This document shows positions 1 to 9,164 of a stretch of DNA of 64,000 nucleotides, piece after piece. How positions within the stretch are numbered: position 1 is the stretch's first letter; each line of letters begins with the position of its first letter. The notes under the pieces are model-generated. The model was not told where the DNA came from. It did no database searches and saw only the letters and a list, made by a program, of their open reading frames with translations. The DNA comes from Nostoc sp. FACHB-280 (GTDB lineage Bacteria; Cyanobacteriota; Cyanobacteriia; Cyanobacteriales; Nostocaceae), in assembly GCF_014697615.1 (NCBI RefSeq), contig NZ_JACJSD010000013.1:1-64000 (forward strand), in the 5' to 3' direction. Made by a program: the position numbers and the translations under genes.

Positions 1-158
1 TATTTTTTCTGTCATTCGTTTACTGTAGTCAAAGAATTATTTCATCTGGCGGTACATGGTCAACTTTTTGACTTCTCAAAACTTTATAATTATGGTGTTT
101 TCTCATAAATCACTTAGGATTGCTATATGTATTGTCAAGTACAACAACTTTTATCTTG

Positions 159-821
159 ATGACTACTAAAACATTGGGTTTAGAAGAAAATTTATATGAA
201 TATTTGCTATCTGTTTCTGTGCAGGAACCAGAAGTATTAAGGCAATTACGCCAAGAAACAGCGCAACATCCAATGGGAAGAATGCAAATTGCACCAGAAC
301 AAGGGCAATTGATGTCTTTGCTGGTAAAGTTAATGGGAGCGCAGAAAACTTTAGAAATTGGTGTGTTTACAGGCTATAGCACTTTGGCTGTGGCATTAGC
401 ACTACCAAAAACAGGCAAAATCGTAGCTTGTGATATTAGTGAAGAGTTTACTGCGATCGCTCGTCGTTATTGGCAACAAGCCGGAGTCGTCGAGAAAATA
501 GACTTACATCTCGCCCCAGCACTGGAAACTTTAGACCGTTTATTAGCAGATGGTGAAGCCGAAACCTTTGATTTTGCCTTCATCGATGCTGACAAAAGTA
601 ACTATGATAATTACTATGAGCGATCGCTACAACTAGTCCGTCCGGGTGGATTGATTGCCATTGATAATGTTTTATGGTCGGGTAGAGTTGCAGAACCCGA
701 AGTTCAAGACAATCGCACTAAAAAAATCCGCGCTTTCAACCAAAAACTCCACCAAGATTCCCGCATCACCCTCAGTTTAATTCCAATTGCCGACGGCTTA
801 ACCTTGGCACTTAAGAATTAA
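159..821 (+). CDS. SAM-dependent O-methyltransferase (CCoAOMT type)
   Basis: Class I S-adenosylmethionine-dependent O-methyltransferase of the caffeoyl-CoA/catechol O-methyltransferase family; such soluble enzymes methylate a hydroxyl of a small aromatic or related acceptor with a divalent metal. Visible motifs are the SAM-binding LEIGVFTGYST, the acidic FIDADKSNYDNYYE metal/SAM region and IDNVLWSGRV. About 220 aa, the normal family length. The frame is open upstream to a TTG at 120, but the ATG at 159 (MTTKTLGLEE) fits the family N-terminus better. It lies just upstream of mnmE on the same strand, separated by 51 bp holding a common cyanobacterial intergenic repeat (CCTCTGCGCCTCTGCGTGAG type), so the two need not form an operon. 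The acceptor substrate cannot be read from the sequence. Confidence 0.85.
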   Translation: MTTKTLGLEENLYEYLLSVSVQEPEVLRQLRQETAQHPMGRMQIAPEQGQLMSLLVKLMGAQKTLEIGVFTGYSTLAVALALPKTGKIVACDISEEFTAIARRYWQQAGVVEKIDLHLAPALETLDRLLADGEAETFDFAFIDADKSNYDNYYERSLQLVRPGGLIAIDNVLWSGRVAEPEVQDNRTKKIRAFNQKLHQDSRITLSLIPIADGLTLALKN

Positions 822-872
822 ATCTCAAAAAGACCTTTGCGCCTCTGCGCCTCTGCGTGAGATAAATAAAAA

Positions 873-2267
873 ATGCCCGAAATATTTGCCACCACCGGAA
901 CCATCGCCGCGATCGCTACTGCTGTTGTCCCCCAACAAGGTAGTGTTAGTATTGTGCGCGTCTCTGGTTCCCAAGCAATGGCCATTGCCCAAACATTATT
1001 TCACGCCCCAGGAAAGCAAGTTTGGGAAAGTCACCGCATCCTTTACGGTTACATCCGCCATCCCCAAACGCAAAAACTTGTGGATGAAGCTTTACTACTA
1101 GTCATGAAAGCACCGCGTTCTTACACCCGCGAAGATGTGGTGGAATTTCATTGTCATGGTGGAATTATTGCTGTCCAACAGGTTTTGCAATTATGTCTGG
1201 AAAATGGCGCAAGATTAGCACAGCCAGGAGAATTTACCTTACGGGCATTTTTAAATGGCAGACTCGATTTAACCCAAGCCGAAAGTATTGCAGATTTAGT
1301 CGGGGCGAAGTCTCCCCAAGCCGCCCAAACTGCCTTAGCTGGTTTACAAGGAAAGTTAGCTCATCCCATCCGCCAGTTACGCGCCAACTGTTTGGATATT
1401 TTGGCAGAAATTGAAGCACGAATCGACTTTGAAGAAGACTTACCCCCGTTGGATGATAAAGGCATAATATCAGCAATAGAAAAAATTGCCGCAGAAATTA
1501 CTCATTTATTAACAACTAGAGATAAAGGCGAACTGTTACGTACAGGGTTAAAAGTGGCAATTGTCGGTCGTCCGAATGTGGGTAAATCCAGCTTGTTGAA
1601 CGCTTGGAGTCGGAGCGATCGCGCCATTGTCACCGATTTACCCGGCACAACCCGCGATGTAGTGGAATCACAATTAGTAGTGGGTGGCATTCCAGTACAA
1701 GTGCTAGACACCGCAGGCATTCGAGAAACCGCCGACCAAGTTGAAAAAATCGGCGTAGAGCGATCGCGGCGTGCTGCTAATGCTGCCGATTTAGTGTTGT
1801 TCACCATCGATGCAAGTGCAGGTTGGACTGAAGGCGACCAAGAAATTTACGCCCAAGTACAAGACCGTCCCCTAATTTTAGTCATTAATAAAGTTGATTT
1901 AGTTGATGAAACTACAAGCCAACTTCTACAATCTAAAATTCTCAATATTCAATCTCAAATCCTCACCGCCGCCTCACAAAATCGCGGAATTGATGATTTA
2001 GAAACGGCGATTTTAGAAAAAGTTCAACTCGGTAAACTGCAAGCGGCTGATATGGATTTAGCAATTAATCAAAGACAAGCGGCAGCTTTAACCCAAGCTA
2101 AAATTTCTTTAGAACAAGTACAAGCCACAATTGATCAACAATTACCCCTCGACTTTTGGACAATTGATTTACGTGGTGCAATTCAAGCATTAGGAGAAAT
2201 TACAGGCGAAGAAGTTACCGAGTCGGTTTTAGATCGAATTTTTAGCCGCTTTTGTATTGGGAAATGA
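873..2267 (+). CDS. mnmE: tRNA modification GTPase MnmE
   Basis: MnmE (TrmE), the GTPase that works with MnmG to place a carboxymethylaminomethyl group on C5 of wobble uridine in tRNAs. The N-terminal folate-binding domain (about residues 1-125, with the conserved HGG and the [15 protein letters not shown] segment) leads into a helical domain that carries an inserted G domain. G-domain motifs are GRPNVGKSS (about residue 231), [16 protein letters not shown] and NKVD. The protein ends in the diagnostic C-terminal CIGK (CxGK). At 464 aa it is full length and nothing is missing. It is probably housekeeping, and no regulatory signal is evident. Confidence 0.97.
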   Translation: MPEIFATTGTIAAIATAVVPQQGSVSIVRVSGSQAMAIAQTLFHAPGKQVWESHRILYGYIRHPQTQKLVDEALLLVMKAPRSYTREDVVEFHCHGGIIAVQQVLQLCLENGARLAQPGEFTLRAFLNGRLDLTQAESIADLVGAKSPQAAQTALAGLQGKLAHPIRQLRANCLDILAEIEARIDFEEDLPPLDDKGIISAIEKIAAEITHLLTTRDKGELLRTGLKVAIVGRPNVGKSSLLNAWSRSDRAIVTDLPGTTRDVVESQLVVGGIPVQVLDTAGIRETADQVEKIGVERSRRAANAADLVLFTIDASAGWTEGDQEIYAQVQDRPLILVINKVDLVDETTSQLLQSKILNIQSQILTAASQNRGIDDLETAILEKVQLGKLQAADMDLAINQRQAAALTQAKISLEQVQATIDQQLPLDFWTIDLRGAIQALGEITGEEVTESVLDRIFSRFCIGK

Positions 2268-2313
2268 TCACTCATCAAAAGTAAAATCTGAAAAACTCTA
2301 GCACTCAGAGAGA

Positions 2314-3294
2314 TCAACGGTTAACGCTACTCATATCAGAGTATCGCTCACCTGCTGCCACATTTTTGGGTGCAACAGTTTCAAGTTGATTTAACTCTTG
2401 TTCAGTCAGGGTAATTTCGGTAGCTGCAACATTTTCCTCCAAATAAGTACGGCGTTTTGTACCCGGAATGGGGACAATATCTTCTCCTTGAGCTAAAAGC
2501 CATGCTAGTGCAAGCTGACTAGGAGTTACCCCTTTTTTGGTAGCAATTACCTTGACTTGTTCTACTAATTGCAGATTTTTAGAAAAATTCTCACCTTGAA
2601 AGCGAGGAGAATGTCTGCGATAGTCGTCAGGTGCAAGATCATCAGGACTAGTAATTGCACCTGATAAAAACCCTCTTCCTAGTGGGCTATAGGCAACAAA
2701 CCCGATTCCTAATTCTCGCACAGTCGGCAAAATTTCATCCTCTGGTTCTCGACTCCAAAGAGAATATTCTGTTTGTAGCGCAGTAATGGGGTGAACTGCC
2801 GCAGCCCGCCGAATCGTGGCAGGGGCAGCCTCCGAAAGTCCTAAATAACGCACTTTTCCTTGCTGCACTAACTCTGCCATTGCGCCTACAGTATCTTCAA
2901 TAGGTACGGTTGGATCTACCCGATGTTGATAATAGAGGTCAATCACTTCAACTCCTAAGCGTTGTAGCGAAGCATCACAGGCTTGATGGACATATTCTGG
3001 TCTGCCACTAACTCCTTTCCAACCACCATCTTCAGTGCGGACATTGCCAAATTTGGTTGCTAAAACTACTTGATCCCGGAAACCTTTAATTGCTCTCCCT
3101 ACTAATTTCTCATTAGTAAAAGGCCCATACATATCAGCAGTATCAAGAAAATTAACACCTAGTTCCAATGCTCGATGAATTGTGGCGATCGCCTCATTTT
3201 CATCACGACCACTATAGAACTCAGACATTCCCATACAACCAAGTCCGATAGTTGAAATTTCTAACCCTTGTTTTCCTAGCTTTCTAGTTTTCAT
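2314..3294 (-). CDS. Aldo/keto reductase
   Basis: NADPH-dependent aldo/keto reductase (AKR superfamily TIM barrel), 326 aa. The catalytic tetrad is visible: Asp and Tyr in [10 protein letters not shown], Lys in VVLATKFG and His in YYQHRVD. The NADP-binding end carries [13 protein letters not shown]. The likely start is the ATG at 3294 ([12 protein letters not shown]). The frame is open another 68 codons upstream, but that stretch translates an inserted MITE and is not family sequence. It follows the SDR gene at 3626-4360 on the same strand, and an AraC regulator is divergent beyond, an arrangement common for aldehyde-detoxification cassettes. The MITE (3324-3468) now separates the gene from a palindromic operator candidate at 3550-3574. 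The natural substrate is unknown. Confidence 0.9.
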   Translation of the reverse strand: MKTRKLGKQGLEISTIGLGCMGMSEFYSGRDENEAIATIHRALELGVNFLDTADMYGPFTNEKLVGRAIKGFRDQVVLATKFGNVRTEDGGWKGVSGRPEYVHQACDASLQRLGVEVIDLYYQHRVDPTVPIEDTVGAMAELVQQGKVRYLGLSEAAPATIRRAAAVHPITALQTEYSLWSREPEDEILPTVRELGIGFVAYSPLGRGFLSGAITSPDDLAPDDYRRHSPRFQGENFSKNLQLVEQVKVIATKKGVTPSQLALAWLLAQGEDIVPIPGTKRRTYLEENVAATEITLTEQELNQLETVAPKNVAAGERYSDMSSVNR

Positions 3295-3323
3295 TAACAA
3301 TCTCCTAGTCAATAATTGGAAAC

Positions 3324-3468
3324 AGGACTTACGCAAAATCATGAAAAAACGTAGACGCGCAAGCGGCTTCCCGCAGGGTACCGCAAAGGGCGCATAGACG
3401 CGATAGCGGCTTCCCGCAGGGTAGGACACGAAGTTAAGAAGATTTGAGAGGGTTCTTGCGTAAGTCCT
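3324..3468. repeat. MITE-like repeat, family A copy 1
   Basis: A 145-bp element with perfect 12-bp terminal inverted repeats, AGGACTTACGCA at 3324-3335 and TGCGTAAGTCCT at 3457-3468. Inside are two copies of a GCGGCTTCCCGCAGGGTA block. Related copies lie at 23631-23747 and 47466-47582. It has no coding capacity. It sits directly upstream of the aldo/keto reductase start and creates a false N-terminal extension in that frame. No target duplication is evident at the ends. Confidence 0.85.
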
Positions 3469-3549
3469 ATGGAAAGAGAAAATAGAATCTTTCACCATAA
3501 TCTCTTTCCTTATAATCTAGTCATCCATTATTAGAGGTATTTACCCCTC

Positions 3550-3574
3550 TTCTGTTACTTGGAAAGTAACAGAA
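3550..3574. promoter_or_regulatory. Perfect palindrome, operator candidate
   Basis: TTCTGTTACTT-GGA-AAGTAACAGAA has 11-bp perfect arms around a 3-bp centre, between the SDR stop and the aldo/keto reductase. There is no T-tract on either strand, so a terminator is unlikely. The shape (GTTACTT/AAGTAAC) resembles operators of dimeric winged-helix redox or aldehyde regulators such as the HxlR family. That assignment is inference and no such regulator lies in the window. Confidence 0.45.
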
Positions 3575-3625
3575 ATAAAAGAAAAAACTCTGCATTTATC
3601 CCTGGCTATTTAAAGTGAAACGGAA

Positions 3626-4360
3626 TTATACAGGGCTGGCTGTTGGTCGAACAATTACTTCATTAATATCTACATAATCTGGTTGAGACACGGCATACAA
3701 GACTGCTTGAGCGATCGCATCTGGTTGCAGTGAAACTTTGCGGAATGCTTTTAACGCATCTTTGCCTGACTCTTGACTAATATCAGAACCAAGTTCAGTC
3801 TCAACTACACCGGGAGAAATTGTCGTGACGCGGATATTGTTTGATTCCTGGCGCAATCCTTCCGATATCGCCCACACAGCATATTTTGTCGCGCAGTAAA
3901 CCGCAGCTGTAGGAAATACCGCATGAGCCGCGATGGAAGCAGTATTAATAAACTGACCACTACCTTGGGCTTCCATAATCGGTAAACCAGCTGCAATTCC
4001 ATTCAATACGCCATGAATATTGACGTTAATCATGTTTTCCCATTCGTCAATTTTCAAGTCGTTAATCCGCGACAAAGGCATAATACCTGCATTGTTATAA
4101 ATAACATCAATTCGCCCAAACTTTTCCACTGCAAAGTCAATAAACGCTTTCACATCTTGGCGACTGGTGACATCTACCGCTTTGAATTCTGCTTGACCGC
4201 CAGAGGAGTGAATCTCTGCAACAATTTTTTCTAGCTTTTCAGTTCTTCTTGCGCCTAAAACAACTTTTGCACCGTGTTTTGCCAATAATTTAGCAGTCGC
4301 TTCTCCAATTCCACTACTAGCACCAGTAATGGCAATAACTTTATTTTCCACGTTGGACAT
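3626..4360 (-). CDS. Short-chain dehydrogenase/reductase (SDR)
   Basis: Classical SDR oxidoreductase with a Rossmann fold, 244 aa. The motifs are all present: TGASSGIGEA for the cofactor glycine loop, NNAGIMP, the catalytic Ser in NTASIAA and YCATK (YxxxK). It reduces or oxidises an alcohol/carbonyl with NAD(P)(H); the substrate is not predictable. It starts at an ATG at 4360 and is divergent from an AraC regulator at 4575, with 214 bp between them that must hold both promoters. The aldo/keto reductase follows 330 bp downstream on the same strand. Joint control by the AraC protein is a reasonable inference from the layout. Confidence 0.92.
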   Translation of the reverse strand: MSNVENKVIAITGASSGIGEATAKLLAKHGAKVVLGARRTEKLEKIVAEIHSSGGQAEFKAVDVTSRQDVKAFIDFAVEKFGRIDVIYNNAGIMPLSRINDLKIDEWENMINVNIHGVLNGIAAGLPIMEAQGSGQFINTASIAAHAVFPTAAVYCATKYAVWAISEGLRQESNNIRVTTISPGVVETELGSDISQESGKDALKAFRKVSLQPDAIAQAVLYAVSQPDYVDINEVIVRPTASPV

Positions 4361-4574
4361 AATAATTTTCCCTGGTGTTCAAAGACATATATCTTGGGAG
4401 GCTTGATTTTTTGGGCATCTACTTACTTGCCTAATTATTTCTCCTGCCCTTTTGTATATGTTCATAATATTGGCAATACTAAGATGTTGAAATGCACAAA
4501 GATCGCAATTCCTTGCCTAATCCTCCAAAGCTTTACTCATATAATGAGTTAGTGCAGGGGAATGGGAAATTATT

Positions 4575-5510
4575 ATGGCGATGGAACTGCTGACGCAAAC
4601 TCCAGTTATCGATGAATGTCAACAACTAGCAGCATTAATAGAAAAGCACACCACCGCTAAAGGAAACGGGACTCACAAAACAGCGATTTCTCAGATGGAA
4701 TTTATGCGGGAACCGTCACCAAAAGCAATCTGCGCTGTTTATCAACCAATTTTAGCGATCGTGCTTCAGGGTAAAAAAAAGGCGTTGCTGGGTGAAGAAA
4801 GCTATTTTTATGGCGAAGGTCAATATCTGGTTGTCTCCGTTGATTTGCCTATTAATGGATTTGTTGTAGAAGCAACACCAGATAAACCCTATTTAGGATT
4901 CAAGCTGAATTTAGATCCAGTTCAACTCTGTGAAATTATTACCCAAACTAAACCAAATATCACTAAAAAAGAACACTCTGTCAGAGGTTTGTTCATCAGT
5001 AATGCTTCAGCATCTTTACTTGATTGCGCCATCAGACTCACAAAGCTTTTAGATACGCCTCAAGATATTCCCATCCTCGCGCCAATGATGATACGAGAAA
5101 TTTATTACAGGCTATTAATGGGTGAACAAGGCGAAGCTGTACGCCAAATAGCCACATCTGGTAGTAATATGCAGCGCATTGCTGAGGTGATTAAACTGAT
5201 CAAAACTGAATATACCAAACCAATGCGAATCGAAGATTTAGCAGAACAGGCGAGTATGTCGGTTTCGTCTTTCCATCACCATTTCAAGAAAGTTACTTCC
5301 ATGAGTCCACTGCAATATCAAAAGCAATTAAGACTCTTAGAAGCACGTCGTCTGATGCTTGTTGAAAACTCCGCCGCGACAAATGCGGCTTATCAAGTCG
5401 GCTATGAAAGTCCATCACAATTCAGCCGTGAATATTCCCGGATGTTTGGTGCGCCACCAGTTAAAGATGTGGAACGTTTACGTTCACGGATAGCAGGCGG
5501 GAAACAGTAG
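4575..5510 (+). CDS. AraC-family transcriptional regulator
   Basis: AraC-family activator, 311 aa, with an N-terminal AraC_N-type cupin ligand domain (about residues 25-190, including YQPILAIVLQGKK) and a C-terminal double helix-turn-helix (about 210-305). The second HTH is conserved (AAYQVGYESPSQFSREYSRMFG). AraC_N proteins such as YqhC often sense aldehydes and switch on aldo/keto reductases or dehydrogenases. The divergent SDR and the aldo/keto reductase beyond it fit such a regulon, but the ligand is inferred. The ATG at 4575 or 4581 could start it. A 28-bp perfect palindrome overlaps the stop codon. Confidence 0.9.
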   Translation: MAMELLTQTPVIDECQQLAALIEKHTTAKGNGTHKTAISQMEFMREPSPKAICAVYQPILAIVLQGKKKALLGEESYFYGEGQYLVVSVDLPINGFVVEATPDKPYLGFKLNLDPVQLCEIITQTKPNITKKEHSVRGLFISNASASLLDCAIRLTKLLDTPQDIPILAPMMIREIYYRLLMGEQGEAVRQIATSGSNMQRIAEVIKLIKTEYTKPMRIEDLAEQASMSVSSFHHHFKKVTSMSPLQYQKQLRLLEARRLMLVENSAATNAAYQVGYESPSQFSREYSRMFGAPPVKDVERLRSRIAGGKQ

Positions 5511-5534
5511 AGACGTTGTATACAACGTCTCTAC
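5507..5534. repeat. 28-bp perfect palindrome (dispersed)
   Basis: GTAGAGACGTTGTA at 5507-5520 is followed at once by its reverse complement at 5521-5534, overlapping the stop codon of the AraC gene. There is no T-tract after it. Looser relatives occur at 40541-40573 and 53691-53726, so this is a small dispersed palindrome family and not a gene-specific site. Confidence 0.75.
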
Positions 5535-5602
5535 TAAGTAATTAAACAGGATTAATGACAGACTTTCTTTTCCTATAACCTGTAACCTCTTCCCTTCACA
5601 CC

Positions 5603-7198
5603 TCAATTCACTGTCCACCAAGCCAAAGCATACGGTTGAGTGGGAAGGTTGACTTGTTGGCGAAACTGCACACGGATTTTGTAATTACCATTTGCCGGCA
5701 CAGGACAAAAAATATGTTCTACACTATCAATTGGACTAATGGAAGAACAAACAGCAGCAGTTTCAGAGTTTTTCGCATCAGCCTTGACTAGATATAGGTC
5801 AAGATTATTCAAACCTTTATCGCTAAAACTTTCGCCAATATCAAACATCTGGTTTTGATTGCGATCGCTCAACTCAACTAATCTATCCCAAGCCAGTGTA
5901 ATCGAAACAAAACTCCCTTGCTTCAACGGCTTAGTTAACTGATAATCAACCGCATTTCCCGCCGTGACTTGGCGATAATCCCAACCGATGGCGGAAACAG
6001 CTTTCGTCGGTTCCCACTGACCTCCACTAAACTGTTGATAAGCCCGAAACGCATTTAAATGACCAGTCCCCATTTGAGCATCTAAAGGAATTTTTGGGTC
6101 TTGGTAAGCATCAGACTCTAACCAATTTTGATTTTGTTTATCGATGAGTGTCCGCGTCATTCCCAAACGTAAGCCGTTACCACTGTCTTGGACTTTATCG
6201 GCGGAGTTGAGTAAAACTGCTTTCATCACTTGATGACGACGACTGTCAACACTCCAGTTAGGTTTTTTGGTTCGCAGTTGGCGATCGCCAAATTCCTGTA
6301 ACAACGCTACAGTTGCTGTAACATGAGGCGCAGCAAAACTTGTACCTGTCGCTTTATTAAGTTTGCCGTCAGGATTCAGCAAAGGGATATTACTCCCCGG
6401 CGCAACTATACTAATAGCACGACGACCATCAGCATTAAACTCTCTTCCGGCTAACCTACCACTCACGCCCTGATTCAACCCCGCCAGGTTAGAAACATCT
6501 ACTTTATTAAAAATCCCACCCCGTCGGGATGAAAAAGCCACGTTAACTCCATTAAAATTATCTGTAGGAATCGGAATACCCCCTTTACCTTGATTGCCGG
6601 CGATCGCATACAAAACATCGTGAACCCGGCTCGACCAATCAATGCACATTGTTAACAAAGCATTCCCATCTAGAACAGCATCCGGTCGTGGATCACGGTT
6701 AAGGGGTTCGCCAAAGCTAAAGTTAATCGCGCGGACATCGCCACCATTTTGTAGTGCTATGTGCTGTGCTGATATGCACTCTTCTGGCTGACCCATATTT
6801 TTCGTAGATCCTACAGCCGAAGAATACAGCCTCGCTCCTGGTGCTACCCCTGGTAAAGCCTTATCTGTACTCACCATTACCCCAGCTACATTATAAGCAT
6901 GGGGGTCAACACCCGTATTTGATTTCGCAGGGCCATTGCGTAAAAAAACCGCCGCCAAAGATACAGTCCGATTTTTCGAGACCGCTTTATCCCACCCAAA
7001 CATTCCCGGACGACCGATTTCTACTTGACCAATGGCTATCTTGCGACCGATTAAATTGTAAGGAGGCTGATGTAGTTTTAAAGCATCAATACCATTTGTT
7101 CCTAAAGATGAAGATGTTTGTAAACCTGAAGCCATTACAGGCACACTCAAACAAGAAGCACTCAAACCCCAAATTAGCCAATTTAGTTTTTTGTTCAT
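5603..7198 (-). CDS. Secreted S8 (subtilisin-like) serine peptidase
   Basis: Subtilisin-family protein, 531 aa, with an N-terminal signal peptide (MNKKLNWLIWGLSASCLSVPVMASG) and so probably exported. The catalytic Ser lies in GTSFAAPHV, the oxyanion Asn in AIAGNQG and the His in PHAYNVAGV. At the place of the catalytic Asp (usually VIDTG) the sequence reads GQVEIGRPG, so the Asp appears replaced by Glu or displaced. The C-terminal third (about 400-531) is a beta-rich domain ending in a PPC-like YKIRVQF segment. No partner gene is adjacent. It may be a divergent peptidase or an inactive relative. Confidence 0.85.
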   Translation of the reverse strand: MNKKLNWLIWGLSASCLSVPVMASGLQTSSSLGTNGIDALKLHQPPYNLIGRKIAIGQVEIGRPGMFGWDKAVSKNRTVSLAAVFLRNGPAKSNTGVDPHAYNVAGVMVSTDKALPGVAPGARLYSSAVGSTKNMGQPEECISAQHIALQNGGDVRAINFSFGEPLNRDPRPDAVLDGNALLTMCIDWSSRVHDVLYAIAGNQGKGGIPIPTDNFNGVNVAFSSRRGGIFNKVDVSNLAGLNQGVSGRLAGREFNADGRRAISIVAPGSNIPLLNPDGKLNKATGTSFAAPHVTATVALLQEFGDRQLRTKKPNWSVDSRRHQVMKAVLLNSADKVQDSGNGLRLGMTRTLIDKQNQNWLESDAYQDPKIPLDAQMGTGHLNAFRAYQQFSGGQWEPTKAVSAIGWDYRQVTAGNAVDYQLTKPLKQGSFVSITLAWDRLVELSDRNQNQMFDIGESFSDKGLNNLDLYLVKADAKNSETAAVCSSISPIDSVEHIFCPVPANGNYKIRVQFRQQVNLPTQPYALAWWTVN

Positions 7199-7405
7199 AG
7201 TTATTAGTCAATGCTCAATAGTCATTAGTCATCTGTCAATGGTCAATAGTTCTTCTTCTTTACCCCTTATCCCCCTTATCTTTCTGATCCCCTCCCTCAC
7301 CATTTCCTGACAAAGCAAAATTAAATTGGTGAGAATTACTCAATATTTTGTTACAGCATTTTGTTACAATGCTTACAGACGAGGACGCTTAAAAACCCAC
7401 TAGCC

Positions 7406-8113
7406 ATGACCCAAAACCGATCTGAAAAGCCCATTGTGATTGCTCCATCTATCCTATCAGCCGATTTTAGCCGTCTGGGTGACGAAATTCGTGCAGTAGA
7501 CGCAGCTGGAGCAGATTGGATTCATGTTGATGTAATGGACGGTCGTTTTGTACCTAATATTACGATAGGCCCTCTGGTTGTGGAGGCAATTCGTCCAGTT
7601 ACTACAAAGCCTCTGGATGTCCACTTGATGATTGTGGAACCAGAAAAATATGTCGAAGGTTTTGCTAAAGCAGGTGCAGATATTATCTCTGTACACGCTG
7701 AACATAATGCTTCCCCACACTTACACCGCACACTCGGTCAAATCAAAGAACTTGGTAAACAAGCAGGGGTAGTACTCAATCCTTCCACACCCTTAGAATT
7801 TATTGAGTACGTACTAGAACTTTGTGACTTAGTACTCATCATGAGTGTTAACCCCGGTTTCGGTGGTCAAAGCTTCATTCCTGGTGTATTACCAAAAATT
7901 AGAAAACTGCGTCAGATGTGCGACGAACGCGGACTCAACCCCTGGATTGAAGTTGATGGCGGACTCAAAGCCAACAACACCTGGCAAGTTTTAGAAGCAG
8001 GCGCTAACGCAATTGTGGCTGGTTCTGCTGTATTCAACGCCAAAGATTATGCGGAAGCAATCACCAATATCCGCAACAGCAAACGCCCCACACCAGAATT
8101 AGCAAAAGTGTAA
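7406..8113 (+). CDS. rpe: Ribulose-phosphate 3-epimerase
   Basis: Rpe interconverts ribulose-5-phosphate and xylulose-5-phosphate in the Calvin cycle and pentose phosphate pathway, in the cytoplasm. The TIM-barrel motifs are complete: [25 protein letters not shown] (metal and catalytic Asp), [19 protein letters not shown] and WIEVDGGLK (second catalytic Asp). From the ATG at 7406 ([11 protein letters not shown]) it is 235 aa, the usual cyanobacterial length; the frame is open 15 codons further upstream without family similarity. A clear intrinsic terminator follows at 8138-8176, so it is the last or only gene of its transcript. Confidence 0.97.
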   Translation: MTQNRSEKPIVIAPSILSADFSRLGDEIRAVDAAGADWIHVDVMDGRFVPNITIGPLVVEAIRPVTTKPLDVHLMIVEPEKYVEGFAKAGADIISVHAEHNASPHLHRTLGQIKELGKQAGVVLNPSTPLEFIEYVLELCDLVLIMSVNPGFGGQSFIPGVLPKIRKLRQMCDERGLNPWIEVDGGLKANNTWQVLEAGANAIVAGSAVFNAKDYAEAITNIRNSKRPTPELAKV

Positions 8114-8137
8114 TTGTATAAACTTTTGCATTAATTG

Positions 8138-8176
8138 AAATAGGGTGGACATAATATTTGTCTACCCTATTTTTTT
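8138..8176 (+). terminator. Intrinsic terminator after rpe
   Basis: AAATAGGGTGGACA pairs with TGTCTACCCTATTT across a short TAATATT loop, and the second arm runs into a T-tract. It lies 25 bp after the rpe stop. Confidence 0.85.
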
Positions 8177-8234
8177 GCTTCACCTTCAAAACCATCACAC
8201 CGATTCTTAACTGTCACCTGTTACCTGTCACCTG

Positions 8235-8954
8235 TTACCGACTTCTCGCCCAACTTGTAGTTTTCCAAAAGATGAAAAATAAAGCAGCTGAAACTAAAGC
8301 CCCAAGATTCCATTTCACAGAATTTTTCAGTAAGTTTAATCGCTGAGTCGATTGATTAGCTTGTGCTTGTAGTTTGATTCTCTCTTTAGCTTGAGAAACC
8401 TCAGACAAAACTTTTGTTTTTAATTCTTGGGGATTACTTGCATCTACAGAACGACCTTGACTTTTCAGAAAACTTTCGATTTGCTCTGGTTTAGCTTGGC
8501 TCAATCGCTGTTCAACTTGTTCAGCTTGAGTTATTTGTTGCTGAGATAAGTTGTTAATTTGATTATAACTTTGTTTACTTAATCGGACAGTATTACTAAT
8601 ACCAATAGGGATAAGTAAAATAAATATTATTGCTAATAACAAACTTAACCAAGATAGTAATCTGACAGTAAAAAACTCCCACTTAGCTCTAGCATTTAAC
8701 TCACCAAAAAATACTAACCCTAAACCAATTAAAGTTACTGGTATTCTTTCAACTAATGCACCAAAAGTCTGAAATTCCCAAACAGGATTCATAAAGCTGG
8801 GCGGCACAAAAGTTTCCACTATATCGAATAACGCTAATAACAATAATCCATAACCAAGGACTCGTAAAATTGTCATTGAGCCTACTTGGTTAAACGCAAA
8901 TTCCTGCAACTCTTGAATTACAGGAATCAATTTATCAGTGTTTGATTTAGTCAT
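8235..8954 (-). CDS. HpsJ-like membrane protein
   Basis: A 239-aa membrane protein that resembles the HpsJ family, which is linked in filamentous cyanobacteria to hormogonium polysaccharide secretion and gliding. It has three N-terminal hydrophobic segments (ILRVLGYGLLLLALFDIV, IPVTLIGLGLVFFG, LLSWLSLLLAIIFILL), a polar coiled-coil middle rich in Gln/Glu (about 125-205) and a final transmembrane helix near the C-terminus. The ATG at 8954 (MTKSNTDK) is preferred to an upstream TTG. It is the last gene of a short minus-strand cluster behind a cyanoexosortase, which suggests a role at the envelope with exported, sorted proteins. The family assignment comes from recognition and was not tested by search. 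Confidence 0.7.
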   Translation of the reverse strand: MTKSNTDKLIPVIQELQEFAFNQVGSMTILRVLGYGLLLLALFDIVETFVPPSFMNPVWEFQTFGALVERIPVTLIGLGLVFFGELNARAKWEFFTVRLLSWLSLLLAIIFILLIPIGISNTVRLSKQSYNQINNLSQQQITQAEQVEQRLSQAKPEQIESFLKSQGRSVDASNPQELKTKVLSEVSQAKERIKLQAQANQSTQRLNLLKNSVKWNLGALVSAALFFIFWKTTSWARSR

Positions 8955-8969
8955 AATTTCTAACAAATG

Positions 8970-9164
8970 TTATGTAACAAGAAAAATCTCACTTTGACTT
9001 GTAATTTCTGTTTTCTGAAGTTCATCAATGTAGACTTCGCTTCTAATTTCCTCCAATTTCGGCTTTTTGAATGACTGCTTTTGGATAGCATTCAAGAAAA
9101 CTACAACCACACAGCCTAGAGTGACAGCTAATAATAAAATCCGCAGTTTACTCCAAATCTCCAT
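8970..9164 (-). CDS. Small membrane protein, possible short exosortase-system partner
   Basis: A 64-aa protein with one N-terminal membrane helix (LRILLLAVTLGCVVVVFL) and a charged tail. Its start codon overlaps the stop codon of the cyanoexosortase gene by one base (TAATG), so the two are translationally coupled. Cyanoexosortase A genes are usually followed by a larger exosortase-system-associated protein with a similar N-terminal helix. This may be a shortened version of that protein, although no decayed remainder is visible downstream because the HpsJ-like gene starts 16 bp on. Its function is not known. Confidence 0.6.
   Translation of the reverse strand: MEIWSKLRILLLAVTLGCVVVVFLNAIQKQSFKKPKLEEIRSEVYIDELQKTEITSQSEIFLVT

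Noticed and set aside
3295-3498. A 68-codon N-terminal extension of the aldo/keto reductase frame
   Set aside because: It translates a MITE-like repeat and has no family similarity; the ATG at 3294 matches the family start.
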